37,555 nt of DNA from Crocinitomix sp. GTDB taxonomy: Bacteria > Bacteroidota > Bacteroidia > Flavobacteriales_D > Crocinitomicaceae. The notes below the pieces were generated by a model. The model saw only the letters and a list, made by a program, of their open reading frames with translations. It had not been told where the DNA came from and made no database searches. The stretch spans positions 1-37,555 of the forward strand of contig JAURQI010000006.1 in assembly GCA_030836155.1 (NCBI GenBank), in the 5' to 3' direction. A program made the position numbers and the translations under genes. Positions within the stretch are counted from its first letter, which is position 1; each line of letters begins with the position of its first letter. This document shows positions 34,770 through 37,555 of this stretch, piece after piece.

Positions 34770-35387
34770 ATGATTAAAATCCTTTTCACGTATCCTCAAG
34801 CTTTACCCCATGAAACGCGTTTGATTGAGAATCTAATGAATGAAGAATGGGATTTTTTACATGTTCAAAAACCCGATTATTCAAGAGATGAACTCATTAA
34901 CTTTCTAGAACTCATTCCTCAATACCATCATAAGATTATTTTGCATAATCACCGCGATTTAATAAAGGAGTTCGATCTTGCCGGAGTCAACTTGAATAGA
35001 AGGGATATGGCAGAATTGTCTTTTGAAGATGAGTTAACTTCGGCTTGCGACATTCGAGACTTCTGCGTGAAAAATGGGCGAATAATGATAAAGGGCATTC
35101 AACCTGATCTCGTAACGTTTACCGCGCAAAACTTTCGAGATATAGAAAGCCTACCTTTCCATACTGATTATGTTTTTTACAGCAGTTCAAATATAGATCT
35201 CAGCAGTTCAATAAATGATCCGGAAATACTCCAATCGTTTTTAATTCAAACGAATAAAAAAGTGATTGCAATGGGTGAAGTAAATAATGACCAAATAAAA
35301 ATATTCGAAGAATTGGGATTTGATGGATACGCTATGCTCGGTGGTATTTGGGAGAAATACTTCACGTTTGTTGAAACTATTCAATGA
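34770..35387 (+). CDS. Thiamine-phosphate-synthase-like protein (ThiE family, divergent)
   Basis: The 205-residue protein matches the ThiE barrel in outline: WDFLHVQKPDYSRDEL near the N-terminus (strand with the K-P-D turn seen in Bacteroidetes members), YHHKIILHNHRDLIKEFDLAGVNLNRRD (ThiE equivalent of the N-D-R … G-V-H-L segment), and KKVIAMGEVNNDQI … LGFDGYAMLGGIW at the end. Two ThiE landmarks are altered: the S-x-S-x-H-S segment becomes KGIQPDLVTFTA, and the loop that binds pyrophosphate (usually SPIFxSxSK) reads YSSSNIDLSSS. It may have lost thiamine phosphate synthase activity or changed substrate. No other thi genes are near. Confidence 0.65.
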   Translation: MIKILFTYPQALPHETRLIENLMNEEWDFLHVQKPDYSRDELINFLELIPQYHHKIILHNHRDLIKEFDLAGVNLNRRDMAELSFEDELTSACDIRDFCVKNGRIMIKGIQPDLVTFTAQNFRDIESLPFHTDYVFYSSSNIDLSSSINDPEILQSFLIQTNKKVIAMGEVNNDQIKIFEELGFDGYAMLGGIWEKYFTFVETIQ

Positions 35388-35445
35388 GTTGATAGTTTTA
35401 TACAATGAAGACCCTGTAATTCTTGTTTTAAGAAGGCTTTTTTTA

Positions 35446-35892
35446 ATGAGTAGAGTAGAAGTGAATAGTAAACAATCGAATAGTATTTACCTTGCAATGA
35501 ACGTATTGCATTTATGCTTTGTGATCTATTTTGTAGTCCGTGAATTGCGTTTCATAGACCTACGATCTTTTGGAGGTATAGCGTTTTGGATTATCTTAAT
35601 TGGTTTTATTATTGTGAGTAATTTATTGGCTGTCTATGCTAAACGCAGAGGTGGCGTTATGAATCCGGTAAAGAGTAACGGACTGGCAAGGATTTTACAA
35701 ACTTCGGCGATTATTTTGTTCATGGCAGGTATCATCGTTCCCAATTTGTTTCGAATGGATCCTAATTTTCGATATATCGCCGCTCTATCAATTCCGCTTT
35801 ACGTTGCCGCCATATTTTTTGCGCATAAGGATATCATATCAGGAGACGATACCGATATTTTAGATGATTTTGATTTGAATGGCGATAATTAA
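35446..35892 (+). CDS. Small multi-pass membrane protein, unknown function
   Basis: Start taken at ATG 35446 (148 residues), since an earlier in-frame ATG at 35320 would overlap the ThiE-like gene by 68 bases and add residues that do not look like a membrane-protein start. Four hydrophobic helices are visible (~15-32, 42-63, 84-105 and 112-130), followed by an acidic tail (GDDTDILDDFDLNGDN). No family recognised. A hairpin terminator lies just after its stop. Confidence 0.65.
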   Translation: MSRVEVNSKQSNSIYLAMNVLHLCFVIYFVVRELRFIDLRSFGGIAFWIILIGFIIVSNLLAVYAKRRGGVMNPVKSNGLARILQTSAIILFMAGIIVPNLFRMDPNFRYIAALSIPLYVAAIFFAHKDIISGDDTDILDDFDLNGDN

Positions 35893-35897
35893 GGGGC

Positions 35898-35937
35898 AAA
35901 AAAAACCGAATGGCAATTGTCTTGCACATTCGGTTTT
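35898..35937. terminator. Bidirectional terminator between convergent genes
   Basis: AAAACCGAATG (35902-35912) pairs with CATTCGGTTTT (35927-35937) with a 14-base loop. The minus strand continues into eight T (35905-35898), the plus strand has TTTT. It serves the membrane protein (stop 35892) and the right-end T9SS gene (stop 35961). Confidence 0.85.
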
Positions 35938-35960
35938 AACGAGATATATATTCTAAGTAA

Positions 35961-37555
35961 TTACTCGATAACGATTCTAGAAATGCTGTTAATTTCGTTA
36001 CCTTCTAATTTTACTATATAAGTCCCTGGGGCAATATCAGTCAACTGAATCAGATTTGTATTCTGATTTAGGCTTTTTGTTAAAACGACTTGTCCTAGTT
36101 GATTCATAATCGTTAATTCGAGGTCAAGGCTTCCCTCCCAAGAAATAGTAAACTCACCTTTACTCGGATTCGGATAGATACTCAAACCGTCTAAATTAGA
36201 TGATGCAATTCCTACATTAGAAACCACAACACAATCTGAAGTGTCACTACATACGCCATCGGTAATGATGACAGCGTATTCCCCATTTTCAGTAGCGGTA
36301 TACGTTTGATCTGTAGCACCGTCAATTGGTGTATAGTCTGGACAAGATACCCACTGAAAAGTTGTCGTTTCAACGGCAGGGTCACCTCCCGTTAGCGTAA
36401 TCACATCCTCATAATCAATCGTTACATCTATTTCAGGTAAGACTTCAAGCACAGTGACTACCGTGCTGTCGCATCCTCCTGTACCTTCTAACACATCCTC
36501 AAATTCACCAGACTCTGTGTAAACAGACCCTCCTACGATGACCGACTCACCAAAACAGATCGTCAATTCTTGCTCTGAGAATAGTTCCTCACCAATTTCT
36601 AATGTGGTGAATACAACACTGTCGCAGCCCAAGTCAGTAGTTAGTGTATCAATGTAGTCACCTGCGTCTTCATATACATTGTCGCCAATTTCATAGGACT
36701 CTCCAAAGCATATATTAACGTCCTGACTATTGGTAATTAAATCTTCCACTAATAATTCAGTAGTTACAATACTATCACAAGCGTCAATTGAAGGAATGGT
36801 ATCTATATATGTCCCTGTTTCGGTGTGCTCGATATCTCCTACCATTAATGACTCTCCAAAACAAATGGTAACGTCTTGATCGACAAAAGATGGGGTGCAG
36901 AATTCAGTGCTAAAGAAATATCCAGCTCCAGCATCTTCTGCATAAGCACCGCCATCTTCATCATAGTCTTGTTGCCAAGCACCAATAAAAATGGTATGTC
37001 CAGAAATAGCCACCGTTTCACCAAACAAGTCTTCATTATCCCGGTCACTCTGAACGAGTTTTTGAATTTCTGTCCATTCACCACCACCATCAACTTCAAA
37101 AACATATGCAGCTCCGGAATTAGATAATGAATCTACATCGGGGTCTCCGAACTCATTTAAATCTTCCTGTTCAGCACCGATGACTAAATAATTTCCATCC
37201 AATGCAACATCTCGTCCGAAATGATCTCCAGCTGTTCGATCACTCGCGTCTAATTTTTGAGTAACCGTCCATGTGCCCATGATATTTTCGAAAATGTATG
37301 CACCACCGGCATTCATTAATGGATCTGCGTCGAATTCGCTTTCGTCTTCCGCGTAAACACCAACTACCATTAGGTTAGAGTCGATATCAACCGCATAACC
37401 AAATCGATCCCATGCTTTAGGAACAGGAGAGGATAAAGTTTGCATTTCAGACCATACTCCTCCTGAGCGTTCAAAAACATAAGCTTTTCCTCGGTTCCAT
37501 AGATAGCCCGTTCCAATTCCTGATGGACCGTAATCATGATTATGTGCACCGACAA
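35961..37555 (-). CDS. FG-GAP-repeat protein with T9SS sorting domain (5' end beyond window)
   Basis: The frame stays open to the right edge, so the apparent ATG at 37445 is internal and the N-terminus is missing; about 530 residues are visible. From 37555 to ~36906 are FG-GAP-like blades (patterns AYVFE…GVWSEMQTL and DRFGYAVDIDSNLMVVGV, repeated with DHFGRDVALDGNYLVIGA and DLFGETVAISGHTIFIGA). Next come three ~50-residue repeats (36878-36426) with ICFGES … YxExGxYxDT … CDSxV. The last ~75 residues (36188-35961, LSIYPNPSKGEFTIS … GTYIVKLEG) are a type IX secretion C-terminal domain. Likely a surface or secreted adhesin-like protein; ligand unknown. Confidence 0.85.
   Translation of the reverse strand, partial: VGAHNHDYGPSGIGTGYLWNRGKAYVFERSGGVWSEMQTLSSPVPKAWDRFGYAVDIDSNLMVVGVYAEDESEFDADPLMNAGGAYIFENIMGTWTVTQKLDASDRTAGDHFGRDVALDGNYLVIGAEQEDLNEFGDPDVDSLSNSGAAYVFEVDGGGEWTEIQKLVQSDRDNEDLFGETVAISGHTIFIGAWQQDYDEDGGAYAEDAGAGYFFSTEFCTPSFVDQDVTICFGESLMVGDIEHTETGTYIDTIPSIDACDSIVTTELLVEDLITNSQDVNICFGESYEIGDNVYEDAGDYIDTLTTDLGCDSVVFTTLEIGEELFSEQELTICFGESVIVGGSVYTESGEFEDVLEGTGGCDSTVVTVLEVLPEIDVTIDYEDVITLTGGDPAVETTTFQWVSCPDYTPIDGATDQTYTATENGEYAVIITDGVCSDTSDCVVVSNVGIASSNLDGLSIYPNPSKGEFTISWEGSLDLELTIMNQLGQVVLTKSLNQNTNLIQLTDIAPGTYIVKLEGNEINSISRIVIE

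Overview
The window reads as a chromosomal segment of a marine/freshwater-type Bacteroidetes, most likely order Flavobacteriales (Crocinitomicaceae/Cryomorphaceae-like; this placement is inference). Reasons: AT-rich DNA; A-rich rather than Shine-Dalgarno start regions; Bacteroidetes -7 boxes (TAnnTTTG) before several genes; secreted proteins with SprB repeats and type IX secretion C-terminal domains; a CarboxypepD_reg/TonB receptor; the order uppS-bamA-skp-skp-murI; a separate atpD-atpC pair; and a three-gene sdhCAB with a single cytochrome b subunit.

Layout. 1-2070: 3' end of an unidentified gene, then a CDP-alcohol phosphatidyltransferase and a DUF2797 protein on the minus strand. 2144-5323: four-gene plus-strand operon, mlaE-mlaF (ABC lipid transporter), a membrane-anchored coiled-coil protein and a DUF1684 protein; then a periplasmic thioredoxin-like protein. 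5972-12000: gpsA, a TonB-dependent receptor, and two minus-strand envelope/secreted proteins separated by a strong terminator. 12224-14622: an RlmI-like methyltransferase overlapping tail-to-tail with a SprB-repeat T9SS protein. 14721-18605: minus-strand sufA-B-C-D iron-sulfur assembly operon. 18937-22407: sdhCAB with a perfect palindromic terminator. 22494-24102: MurG-like glycosyltransferase and an outer-membrane beta-barrel protein sharing a bidirectional terminator. 24427-26001: ribF with a possible 31-codon leader ORF upstream and an overlapping LRR gene downstream. 26111-27917: atpD-atpC. 28207-33630: uppS, bamA, two skp-like chaperones, murI. 33634-35892: four poorly known genes, one ThiE-like. 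35961-right edge: FG-GAP/T9SS adhesin-like protein, cut by the window.

Functional links: SufABCD builds Fe-S clusters needed by the adjacent SdhB (three clusters), and RibF makes the FAD that SdhA carries; MlaEF, BamA, Skp, UppS and MurI together serve envelope lipid, outer-membrane protein and peptidoglycan assembly. Most of the window is core genome. I see no phage, IS, CRISPR, tRNA or rRNA. The least explained items are the MlaEF-linked coiled-coil protein, inverted repeats in the suf-sdh intergenic region, the ribF leader ORF, and the 33.6-35.4 kb gene cluster. I did not find a convincing wholly new system.
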